This document shows positions 18,748 through 25,981 of a DNA stretch of 64,000 bases, piece after piece. This stretch comes from Bacteroidota bacterium (GTDB lineage Bacteria > Bacteroidota > Bacteroidia > Bacteroidales > Dysgonomonadaceae), in the NCBI GenBank assembly GCA_023437305.1, contig JAEZGN010000021.1, positions 1 through 64,000 of the forward strand. Direction: 5' to 3'. The notes below the pieces were generated by a model. That model was not told the DNA's origin. It did not search any database and was given only the letters and a program-made list of their open reading frames with translations. Position 1 is the first letter of the stretch, and the number at the start of each line of letters is the position of its first letter. The position numbers and the translations under genes were made by a program.

Positions 18748-19386
18748 ATGAAAAAGATAGTATACTTGCTGATTATTTTGTTTAGCATATCCGCGTGTAA
18801 ATCTGTTAAGTTTATGACAAGTAGCGAAAAATCACTGATAAATAGCGGAAGCACAGATACTCCGTTCAGAGTATTACAAACCAACAACCCAAAAGATTCT
18901 CTTTTCCTCAGAAAAAAAAGCATCGATCTGGATGCGAAGAACATTGCGACCAACAAAGACCTGCAACTCCTTATCGACCGCCTGCAAATGACACTTGCCG
19001 TAGAATCGGGAGTGGGTATCGCAGCTCCGCAGGTGGGTATCGGGCGCAACCTGTTCCTTTTCTTGCGTATCGACCAAAAAGGGATGCCTGTGCAAGTAGC
19101 TATCAATCCACGTATTGTAGGTCATTCGGCTGAGACGTTCCTCTTCGAAAGAGACGGCTGCCTTTCCGTACCCGAACTATCGGGAACAACCAATCGCTAT
19201 ACATGGGTAGATGTGGAATACTACGACGACAACGGAACGCTTATTAAAGAAAGACTAAGCGGCGGCTCGCGTGGAGGAGATTTTACGGGCGTGATATTTC
19301 AGCACGAGTACGACCATCTTCAAGGTATATTGTTTACCGACAGGCTGGCTAGTGCCGTTTCTCCTAAGCTTCAGAATGAGGATTGA
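18748..19386 (+). CDS. peptide deformylase homologue with lipoprotein signal
   Basis: A 212-aa homologue of peptide deformylase, the metalloenzyme that removes the formyl group from new proteins. All three metal/catalytic motifs are present: GVGIAAPQVGIG, DGCLSVP (usually EGCLS) and FQHEYDHLQG. Unlike the cytosolic enzyme it begins MKKIVYLLIILFSISACKS, a lipoprotein signal with lipobox ISAC, so it should be exported and anchored in the envelope. Deformylase has no known substrate there. It may be a second, diverged copy beside a normal def elsewhere. The start is fixed by the promoter and by the lipobox. Confidence 0.85.
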   Translation: MKKIVYLLIILFSISACKSVKFMTSSEKSLINSGSTDTPFRVLQTNNPKDSLFLRKKSIDLDAKNIATNKDLQLLIDRLQMTLAVESGVGIAAPQVGIGRNLFLFLRIDQKGMPVQVAINPRIVGHSAETFLFERDGCLSVPELSGTTNRYTWVDVEYYDDNGTLIKERLSGGSRGGDFTGVIFQHEYDHLQGILFTDRLASAVSPKLQNED

Positions 19387-19425
19387 TGCTGCCATTTGAA
19401 GAAAAAACAATCGACAACATAAAAC

Positions 19426-19464
19426 AAAAAAGAGTAAATCAAGGAAATGATTTACTCTTTTTTT
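19426..19464 (+). terminator. rho-independent terminator
   Basis: AAAAAGAGTAAATC and GATTTACTCTTTTT form a perfect 14-bp stem around a short A/G-rich loop, followed by T. It ends the deformylase-like gene. Confidence 0.85.
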
Positions 19465-19498
19465 GACGAATATAGTTTTGTATGTGTTCGTATTAAGA

Positions 19499-19591
19499 TT
19501 AGGAAGTTAACATAATTGTCGTTTAAAATAAGACTGCCAAACAAAAGTATAGTATTCATTTTGCACTTATGTTAACAATTACAAATCCTAA
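19499..19591. other. nested inverted repeats in a gene-free stretch
   Basis: In the 464-bp gap between the deformylase-like gene and the CPBP gene, GTTAACATAA (19506-19515) pairs perfectly with TTATGTTAAC (19567-19576), and the flanking TTAGGA (19499-19504) pairs with TCCTAA (19586-19591). The geometry would give one long stem with a roughly 50-base loop in RNA. No credible protein gene is seen in 19465-19850. Possible small RNA or leader; unproven. Confidence 0.4.
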
Positions 19592-19850
19592 CCACAACTT
19601 TTCTCGACACAAGCAAATTATATAAAGCTGTTTTTTTGAATGTATTCTTTGAAAATAAAAACTGTTTACTAAAAATTACCGACCATTTTTCTATACTCCG
19701 AAAACTTCCTCAAGAAGCAACAAAAGATGTAAACATTTATAAATATTTACAGCAGAAAAGGCATTGGAAAAGCGTTTCCGCTATTTGGAGATCGCCTCGC
19801 AGAGAAAGAAATATTATCGACGTATTGAATTTATAACGGCAAAAAACAAG

Positions 19851-20672
19851 TTATAGGATATGATAAAAAATGAAGTACATCATCGCAAAGTTGTAACCGG
19901 CATGTGCCACTACAGCCCCAAATATAGAGTTGGACATTTGCTTGCATAAAAAGAATAATCGGCTCAAAAAGAACATTGACACTACCCACAATAGTGCCGG
20001 AACAGGAAGAAACTTCCACACACCTGCATCAAACACGATCCCAAAATGAGCCAGATGCGTCAATGCAAAAGCAAGGCTATCGAAGATAGAAGCTTTCGTT
20101 TCTCCAAACTTGGAAACAAAACTGCCATGTATTACCCCTCTGTATAGAAACTCTTCGCCGATGGGACTGAATAGCATACTCGGCACAGCGGCAATAAGGA
20201 AGAAAATAAGCCGATGACTATCATCCAACACAACAGATGTACTGGCTTTCGAGATATAAGCAAGCGAATTGCTGATTGTATTACCATACAAAAGATAAAA
20301 CAACCCGTATATAACAGCGCACGCCAATGCGCCCAAGCCAAAAGAATAAAGTAAACGAAGGTAACTGTTAGGACGCTTAAAGCCAATTTCTCTCCTGCCC
20401 TTGCGAGTGAGAAAAATAAAAGGAGTGAACCACATGATGAAAAAGATGATAAAAGCTGTGCCATATCCACCCGACATGTTAGCATCCAACACCAGAATAA
20501 AACGAGGTATTCCAAACAATAGAATGATTGCGACTCCAAATTGCCAATTATACTTGAAAAAACGTGACCAGATTTTGTGTAGTGATTCCATAATTAAAAT
20601 AAGTATTACGATTGAAAGTATAAATGAAGCATCTCTTTCTATTCTGACATAAGATTCTTCACTTCTGAGCAT
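19851..20672 (-). CDS. CPBP family intramembrane protease
   Basis: A 273-aa multi-pass membrane protein of the CPBP (CAAX protease/bacteriocin-processing, Abi) family. The catalytic motifs are EEFLYRGVIHG (Glu-Glu and Arg) and LAFALTHLAHFG (His). About seven to eight hydrophobic helices are visible. Members cleave or process peptides in the membrane; the substrate here is unknown. The start is uncertain: an internal ATG at 20591 would remove one possible N-terminal helix. Confidence 0.85.
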   Translation of the reverse strand: MLRSEESYVRIERDASFILSIVILILIMESLHKIWSRFFKYNWQFGVAIILLFGIPRFILVLDANMSGGYGTAFIIFFIMWFTPFIFLTRKGRREIGFKRPNSYLRLLYSFGLGALACAVIYGLFYLLYGNTISNSLAYISKASTSVVLDDSHRLIFFLIAAVPSMLFSPIGEEFLYRGVIHGSFVSKFGETKASIFDSLAFALTHLAHFGIVFDAGVWKFLPVPALLWVVSMFFLSRLFFLCKQMSNSIFGAVVAHAGYNFAMMYFIFYHIL

Positions 20673-20758
20673 GGCAATAAAAATACATTTTAAATATCAT
20701 CCCGAAAAGAAGAAATCCCTAAAATCTGAAAAATGAGCTTAAATATTTACTTTTGAAT

Positions 20759-20826
20759 GTCATCCTGAGTGTAACGAAGGATCTCGATCAACAACTAAGA
20801 GATGCTTCACGACCGTTCAGCATGAC
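20759..20826. repeat. dispersed palindromic repeat, copy 3
   Basis: Runs from GTCATCCTGAGTG to TCAGCATGAC, with GGATCTCGAT and AAGAGATGCTTC in the middle as the inner arms. Located between the divergent CPBP and ilvE genes. Confidence 0.85.
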
Positions 20827-20951
20827 AAAAAACACGACAACTATTTTTATTTATAACTTAATAAGAAAAAACATCGCCTGAATATCGATGAAAATTGTAC
20901 TTTTGTGATATAAACAATTTATCGACAGTATTGATTTAAACTTTTATCGAC

Positions 20952-21971
20952 ATGAATGGAATAGACTGGTCTAATTTGTCTTTCGGGTACATGAAGACAG
21001 ATTATAATGTAAGAAGCCATTACAAAGATGGAAAATGGAGTACACCAACCGAAACTACATCTGAGAGTATTGACATTCATATAGCTGCCACTTGCCTCCA
21101 CTACGGACAAGAAGCTTTTGAAGGGCTCAAAGCCTTTAGAGGTAAAGACGGCAAAATCCGAATTTTCAGAATGCGCGACAATGCTTTGCGTATGATTTCT
21201 TCATGTCATGGTATTATGATGGCCGAGCTTCCTGTCGAAGTTTTTGAAGAAACTGTAATAAAAGCTGTAAAACTGAACGAAAAATTTGTTCCGCCATACG
21301 GAAGCGGAGCTTCTTTATATATCCGTCCGCTACTGATAGGCACAAGTGCGCAGGTGGGCGTAAAACCTGCTGCCGAATATCTGTTTCTCGTATTTGTTAC
21401 CCCTGTAGGCCCATACTTCAAGGAAGGGTTTAAACCTACTCCGGTTGCCATCCTACGAGGATACGACCGTGCAGCACCGCTGGGTACAGGCACAATCAAG
21501 GTAGGTGGCAACTATGCAGCCAGCCTTGTGGCAGGACACAAAGCACACGAAATGGGGTATTCTGCCGTTCTGTATCTCGATGCCAGAGAAAAGAAATATC
21601 TGGACGAATGCGGCCCTGCAAATTTCTTCGGAATAAAAGACAATACATATATCACACCGCTTTCGAGCTCGATACTTCCTTCCATCACCAACAAGAGCCT
21701 GATGCAACTGGCCGAAGATATGGGAATGAAGGTAGAACGCCGCCAAATACCGGAAGACGAACTGGCGACATTCGAAGAAGCGGGACAAGTGGGTACAGCT
21801 GCCGTAATCAGCCCGATACTAAGAGTAGATGATCTGGACGAAAACAAATCGTATGTGATATCTAAAGATGGTAACGCAGGGCCTGTAAGCACTAAGCTGT
21901 ACAACAAGCTGAGAGCCATTCAGCAGGGCGACGAACCCGACACACACGGATGGGTAACAGTACTCGACTGA
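20952..21971 (+). CDS. ilvE: branched-chain amino acid aminotransferase
   Basis: A 339-aa pyridoxal-phosphate enzyme, fold type IV, which makes or degrades leucine, isoleucine and valine with glutamate as partner. Key sequence: GTGTIKVGGNYAASL with the PLP-binding lysine, HYGQEAFEGLKAFRG, and YLDECGPANFFGI. Length and motifs fit the IlvE group of the family. A TACTTTTG -7 promoter box lies at 20898-20905. Confidence 0.95.
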   Translation: MNGIDWSNLSFGYMKTDYNVRSHYKDGKWSTPTETTSESIDIHIAATCLHYGQEAFEGLKAFRGKDGKIRIFRMRDNALRMISSCHGIMMAELPVEVFEETVIKAVKLNEKFVPPYGSGASLYIRPLLIGTSAQVGVKPAAEYLFLVFVTPVGPYFKEGFKPTPVAILRGYDRAAPLGTGTIKVGGNYAASLVAGHKAHEMGYSAVLYLDAREKKYLDECGPANFFGIKDNTYITPLSSSILPSITNKSLMQLAEDMGMKVERRQIPEDELATFEEAGQVGTAAVISPILRVDDLDENKSYVISKDGNAGPVSTKLYNKLRAIQQGDEPDTHGWVTVLD

Positions 21972-22025
21972 TCGGGTACCTACATCCTAACTACCTGTTT
22001 GCTTGTCTACAATACGAATTGAATA

Positions 22026-22808
22026 ATGGCAGAAGATAACAATATACAACCCACCGAGAGGATGGTGCTACGCACCGAAGACCTTGTAAAGCGATACTCG
22101 TCGCGCACTGTAGTAAATCACGTCTCGATAGATGTGAAGCAGGGCGAGATTGTCGGCTTGCTAGGCCCCAACGGTGCAGGAAAAACCACAACATTCTACA
22201 TGACCGTAGGATTGGTGATGCCCAACGAAGGCAAGATTTTCCTCAACGACACGGAGATAACCAAGTTCCCTGTTTACAAACGGGCACAGCATGGCATCGG
22301 CTATCTGGCACAGGAAGCGTCCATCTTTCGCAAGATGACCGTGGAAGACAATATCCGGTCGGTACTGGAAATGACAAAAACATCGCCTGAGTACCAGAAA
22401 GAAAAGTTGGAAAGTCTCATCGATGAGTTTGGGTTGCACAAGGTTCGCAAAAATCTGGGCGACAGGCTATCGGGGGGCGAACGCCGCCGCTCGGAGATTG
22501 CCCGCTGTCTGGCTATCAACCCTAAGTTTATCATGCTCGACGAGCCTTTTGCGGGAGTAGACCCTATTGCCGTGCAAGACATTCAGGAGATTGTGGCAAA
22601 GCTGAAATATAAGAACATCGGGATTCTCATCACCGACCACAATGTGGACGAAACGCTGAGTATCACCGACCGTGCCTACCTCTTGTTCGAAGGCAAGGTA
22701 TTGTTTCAAGGAAGTGCCGAGCAGTTGGCTGAAAATGAAACGGTAAGAGAGAAATATCTCGGGCGCGACTTCCAGCTCAAACGACGCAATTTTGAACATT
22801 TACAATAG
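22026..22808 (+). CDS. lptB: LPS export ABC transporter ATP-binding protein
   Basis: A 260-aa cytoplasmic ATPase that powers extraction of lipopolysaccharide from the inner membrane with LptFGC. Walker A is GPNGAGKTTTFY, signature LSGGERRRSEIAR, Walker B FIMLDEPFAGVDP and the switch ITDHNV. The pattern FYMTVGLVMPNEGKIFL with GIGYLAQEASIFRKMTVEDN is diagnostic for LptB. It is followed by its own terminator; the membrane partners are not in the window. Confidence 0.95.
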   Translation: MAEDNNIQPTERMVLRTEDLVKRYSSRTVVNHVSIDVKQGEIVGLLGPNGAGKTTTFYMTVGLVMPNEGKIFLNDTEITKFPVYKRAQHGIGYLAQEASIFRKMTVEDNIRSVLEMTKTSPEYQKEKLESLIDEFGLHKVRKNLGDRLSGGERRRSEIARCLAINPKFIMLDEPFAGVDPIAVQDIQEIVAKLKYKNIGILITDHNVDETLSITDRAYLLFEGKVLFQGSAEQLAENETVREKYLGRDFQLKRRNFEHLQ

Positions 22809-22827
22809 CAGAATAAAGATAACAGAG

Positions 22828-22857
22828 AGCGCAGATTATTTTAATCTGCGCTTTTTT
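22828..22857 (+). terminator. terminator of lptB
   Basis: AGCGCAGATTA and TAATCTGCGCT form a perfect 11-bp stem with a TTT loop and a following T run. Confidence 0.9.
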
Positions 22858-22884
22858 ATTGCTCTCTCCCCCGCGCTCCTTAAA

Positions 22885-22972
22885 AAAAAGTCATATTACA
22901 ACACAAGCAAAAGACTATTAAACAATTACACCCCAACACTTTATCAACAATCACCTCTCCCAAAAAGTCATA
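22885..22972 (+). promoter_or_regulatory. paired AAAAAGTCATA boxes, 77 bp apart (copy A)
   Basis: AAAAAGTCATA occurs with its G at 22890 and again at 22967, exactly 77 bp apart. The second box is 94 bp before the ATG at 23061, and TAATTTC, a poor -7-like match, lies 45 bp after the box. The same layout occurs upstream of the small gene at 58303, and an inverted copy lies at 57181-57273. Candidate activator or repressor sites. Confidence 0.55.
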
Positions 22973-23060
22973 CACAAGTATATACAAGCCTTATTTACAG
23001 ATAATTATTACTAATTTCAAGACACATATAGTTCTATGTTTAACGCTAAATTAACTTATC

Positions 23061-23483
23061 ATGAAAAAAGCTTTGTACACATTAATCGCTGTTTTTGTAT
23101 TTACACTTACATGCAGTAGTCTGAATGCCCAGTCAGTCAACGTATTTTTCACAAATGACCAACTGAACTCTGAAAAAAGTAAAGTAACTGCTCAGGTTTA
23201 TAGCAGCCAACCGGCAACCGTTATTTTCGAATTGAGAACAAGCAAGCACCCTTCTTTTTCGTACAGTGCAGCCGGATATAAGGTTGTAGACTGGACAAAT
23301 TATATAAGCTGCTATGTGCCCGATTCAAATACGATGATTACTTACATGACCGTAAATCTGCCTCAGGGCTACTCTCCTATCGAAATCCTTTTAACGAATT
23401 ACCCTACAGTAATAATGCTACTAAATAAGGTAAACGGAGTTGCAGCTAGTACCCGCCCAATTGTTTTCGCAAATTATTATTGA
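23061..23483 (+). CDS. small secreted protein, unknown
   Basis: A 140-aa protein with signal peptide ending SSLNAQ. The mature part is rich in beta-type sequence (VFFTNDQLNS, ATVIFELRTSKHP, ITYMTVNLP, PTVIMLLNKVNG) and shows no known domain. The upstream region carries the paired 77-bp-spaced boxes, so its expression may be tied to that of the small gene at 58303. A terminator follows at 23507. Confidence 0.7.
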   Translation: MKKALYTLIAVFVFTLTCSSLNAQSVNVFFTNDQLNSEKSKVTAQVYSSQPATVIFELRTSKHPSFSYSAAGYKVVDWTNYISCYVPDSNTMITYMTVNLPQGYSPIEILLTNYPTVIMLLNKVNGVAASTRPIVFANYY

Positions 23484-23506
23484 AATTTACTCATAAAACA
23501 AGATCA

Positions 23507-23536
23507 AAAGCGTCTGGATATTCAGGCGCTTTTTTA
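23507..23536 (+). terminator. rho-independent terminator
   Basis: AAAAGCGTCTGGA and TTCAGGCGCTTTTTT pair around a short loop (one G-T pair), with a T run. Confidence 0.85.
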
Positions 23537-23579
23537 TTTCCTACTCTACCCTGCGATTTTATTATCACTACAAAAACGT

Positions 23580-23587
23580 TACCTTTG
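23580..23587 (+). promoter_or_regulatory. promoter -7 element of the HAD gene
   Basis: TACCTTTG matches TAnnTTTG 20 bp upstream of the ATG at 23607. Confidence 0.5.
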
Positions 23588-23606
23588 CAATCTATCCTAA
23601 AACATT

Positions 23607-24389
23607 ATGACAAAAGCTATTTTTTTTGATATAGACGGTACGCTATTAAGTTTCAAAACACACTCGGTTCCACAATCTACAATCGATGCTATCAACGAAG
23701 TAAAGAGACAAGGCGTGAAGGTTTTTCTTGCCACAGGTCGTTTGAGAAAACAGATACAAAATCTGGGCGGCTTGGAGTTTGACGGCTTTATCACAGTAAA
23801 CGGAGCGTATTGTGTAACTACCAACCATGATGTTATCTTCAAAAAGCTGATCCCCAAAGAAGAGCTGAAATCGCTGATCGAGTATCAAAAAAACGAAGTG
23901 AAATTTCCATTGGCCTTCATGCTCAACGAAGGTTCGTTTGTAAACTATGTAGACAGCAATGTAGAAAAGATAGCTAACCTTGTGAAGGTAAATGTGCCTC
24001 CTGTAAGAAACCTTGAGGAAATGATCGATGAAGAGGTTCTACAAGTAAACCTGTATGTAGACCATGCGTTGGAAAAAAGGATAATGAACGAGGCATTGGT
24101 AAGTTGCCATGCCAGCCGATGGCATCCTACATTCGCCGATGTAAACATCAAGGGGATAAACAAGAGCACAGGGATAGATAAATTTCTCGAACATTTCGGC
24201 ATCCACAAGTCGGAAACAATGGCTTTCGGCGATGGTGGTAACGATATAGAAATGCTTCGCCACGTAGCTATCGGTATAGCGATGGGCAATGCCGGCGAAG
24301 ATGTGAAAGCGGCGGCCGACTACGTTACCGACAATATAGATGATAATGGCGTGGCAAATGCATTGCGGCATTTTGGGTTGGTAAAGTAA
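23607..24389 (+). CDS. Cof-type HAD-superfamily phosphatase
   Basis: A 260-aa haloacid-dehalogenase phosphatase of the Cof/YbiV (type IIB cap) group. Motif I is FFDIDGTLLS with the nucleophile Asp, motif II LATGR, the conserved Lys is in DVNIKGINKSTG, and motif IV is MAFGDGGNDIEML. Such enzymes act on sugar phosphates, nucleotides or flavin intermediates; the substrate cannot be read from sequence. Confidence 0.92.
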   Translation: MTKAIFFDIDGTLLSFKTHSVPQSTIDAINEVKRQGVKVFLATGRLRKQIQNLGGLEFDGFITVNGAYCVTTNHDVIFKKLIPKEELKSLIEYQKNEVKFPLAFMLNEGSFVNYVDSNVEKIANLVKVNVPPVRNLEEMIDEEVLQVNLYVDHALEKRIMNEALVSCHASRWHPTFADVNIKGINKSTGIDKFLEHFGIHKSETMAFGDGGNDIEMLRHVAIGIAMGNAGEDVKAAADYVTDNIDDNGVANALRHFGLVK

Positions 24390-24464
24390 GAATATACTTC
24401 CTATCTATAAAACAGATCACTGCTTATATTTTTTTATTATTATTTTTAATATTATTTTAGTGAA

Positions 24465-25178
24465 ATGAATAGTAAAATATTTAATATATATTGTGATGAG
24501 AGTTGCCATCTTGAAAATGATGGTATTAATGTTATGATATTAGGTGCAATATGGTGTCCTGAAACAGAAAAGAAAAGTATATTTGAAGACCTTAAAGCGT
24601 TGAAGAAAAAACATGGGTTTGCTCCTTATTGGGAACTTAAATGGAATGCTGTATCACCTCAACGATTATCTTATTATAAAGAGCTAGTTCAATATTATTT
24701 TTTGAACCCCAATCTCCACTTTAGAGCTTTAGTTGTTTCTAATAAAAATGAATTGGATCACAATCGTTTCAATCAGACTCATGATGAATTCTATTATAAA
24801 ATGTATTTCGATTTATTGAAAACTATTTTTGATCCGGATTATTCATACAATGTTTTTATCGACATCAAAGATACAAGAGGATCTAAAAAAATATCGAAAC
24901 TCCACGAATATTTATGCAATAAACACTATGATTTTGATAGATCTATTGTAAAAAAAATTCAGCAAGTAAGATCACATGAAGTAGAATTAATCCAACTTTC
25001 CGATTTCCTTACTGGCGCAGTAGGTTATATAAACAGGGGATTAACAACAAGTAATGCTAAAATTGAAATAGTCGAGTTGATCAGATCTCTATCTGGATAT
25101 TCATTAACAAAATCAACTTTATTCAAAGAAAACAAAATGAATATCTTTGTATGGAAAGGAGGGTATAGGAATGCCTGA
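24465..25178 (+). CDS. DUF3800 domain protein
   Basis: A 237-aa protein of the DUF3800 family, seen from its start FNIYCDESCHL and GAIWCP, the SYNVFIDIKDTRG stretch and VELIQLSDFLTGAVGY. The acidic residues (Asp of YCDES, Asp of FIDIKD, Asp of LSDF) are arranged like an RNase H-like fold active site, so nuclease activity is plausible but unproven. Codon use is very AT-rich compared with the genes on both sides, which suggests horizontal gain. It overlaps the next gene by 8 bp. DUF3800 genes are frequent on mobile and defence-rich islands. Confidence 0.82.
   Translation: MNSKIFNIYCDESCHLENDGINVMILGAIWCPETEKKSIFEDLKALKKKHGFAPYWELKWNAVSPQRLSYYKELVQYYFLNPNLHFRALVVSNKNELDHNRFNQTHDEFYYKMYFDLLKTIFDPDYSYNVFIDIKDTRGSKKISKLHEYLCNKHYDFDRSIVKKIQQVRSHEVELIQLSDFLTGAVGYINRGLTTSNAKIEIVELIRSLSGYSLTKSTLFKENKMNIFVWKGGYRNA
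25157..25165 (+). promoter_or_regulatory. strong Shine-Dalgarno of the DUF3800 partner
   Basis: AAAGGAGGG just before the ATG at 25171. Such a strong site is unusual in this window and decides the start: it favours 25171 over the in-frame ATG at 25147, and implies efficient coupled translation from within the DUF3800 gene. Confidence 0.7.
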
Positions 25179-25677
25179 GGTAATGAATCTTCCAACCAAA
25201 ATATATTTAGAAGAATACGACGGAAATGTAATAAAATATTTTGAAGCAGTATATTCAATATTCAAAAACGATTTTGTTGACAATAAACCAAATTTCAGAG
25301 GAATTAGATTAGGCTTAAAAAAGTATCCTCTTATATTAGATAAAGAATATACTTTTTATCATATGACACATGAAGGGGATATAGAGACGGAAAGGATTCC
25401 TGACTTTAGACGTATGGAAAGAATACGTTTTCCTAAAATAATGATTGACAAATCAACTCATCCATACTTAAAAGTTTGGAGAAATCAACGAACTGGCACT
25501 GGAGGAACTAAAAATAGAATTCTAATTTATCACGAAGAAGAAAATTATCTAGTAGTATTAGCAGACATGGGCAGTTATATTTTACCATGGACAGCATATC
25601 CTATAACTTACAATAATGTAAAACGAAAACTTCTAAAAGAATATAATGAATTTATAAGAAATGCCGAAGCCGTATAG
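25171..25677 (+). CDS. partner of DUF3800 gene, possible BECR-like nuclease
   Basis: A 168-aa protein I do not recognise as a named family. The N-terminal half holds IFKNDFVDNKPNFRGIRLG. The C-terminal third, KVWRNQRTGTGGTKNRILIY followed by ENYLVVLADMG and LPWTAYPI, resembles the core of RelE/Barnase-EndoU-like (BECR) nucleases, where a strand with a basic residue is followed by a hydrophobic strand and a T-A-Y strand. That is a weak pattern match and an inference. It overlaps the DUF3800 gene by 8 bp and shares its AT-rich codon use, so the pair acts as one unit. A terminator hairpin covers its stop codon. Confidence 0.7.
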   Translation: MPEVMNLPTKIYLEEYDGNVIKYFEAVYSIFKNDFVDNKPNFRGIRLGLKKYPLILDKEYTFYHMTHEGDIETERIPDFRRMERIRFPKIMIDKSTHPYLKVWRNQRTGTGGTKNRILIYHEEENYLVVLADMGSYILPWTAYPITYNNVKRKLLKEYNEFIRNAEAV

Positions 25678-25702
25678 ATTACTCTAATACGGCTTCTTTT
25701 CT
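25664..25702 (+). terminator. terminator of the DUF3800 pair
   Basis: GAAGCCGTAT (25666-25675) pairs with ATACGGCTTC (25687-25696) and TTTTCT follows. The first arm lies within the last codons of the upstream gene. Confidence 0.85.
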
Positions 25703-25908
25703 CCTTTAACATCTAGGTTAATGAGATGATACAAAAGTAACACTTTGTTTTTTCATTAACAATGCATATATAGTTAAATATTACAAAATATTACAAAACG
25801 CACATAGTATCAATATAATTACTTCATTAATAATGAAGACTTGACTATTTATATGATAAGATAAATCTGATTAAAAATCATGACAATATACAGCAAATAA
25901 CATCAAAT

Positions 25909-25940
25909 AAAAAGAGGCGAAAATCCCTTCCACCTCTTTT
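25909..25940. terminator. bidirectional terminator between convergent units
   Basis: AAAAGAGG and CCTCTTTT form an 8-bp stem with A and T tails on the two sides, so it can end transcription from both directions, including the GH2 gene on the minus strand. The rest of the 25703-25981 gap is AT-rich with no gene seen. Confidence 0.7.
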
Positions 25941-25981
25941 CAAACCTAAAATCACCTAAATTCAGGAAATATTGTTCCTAG

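Noticed and set aside
19636..19836. 66-codon frame in the gap before the CPBP gene
   Set aside because: No promoter, no recognisable sequence, AT-rich DNA; not convincing as a gene.
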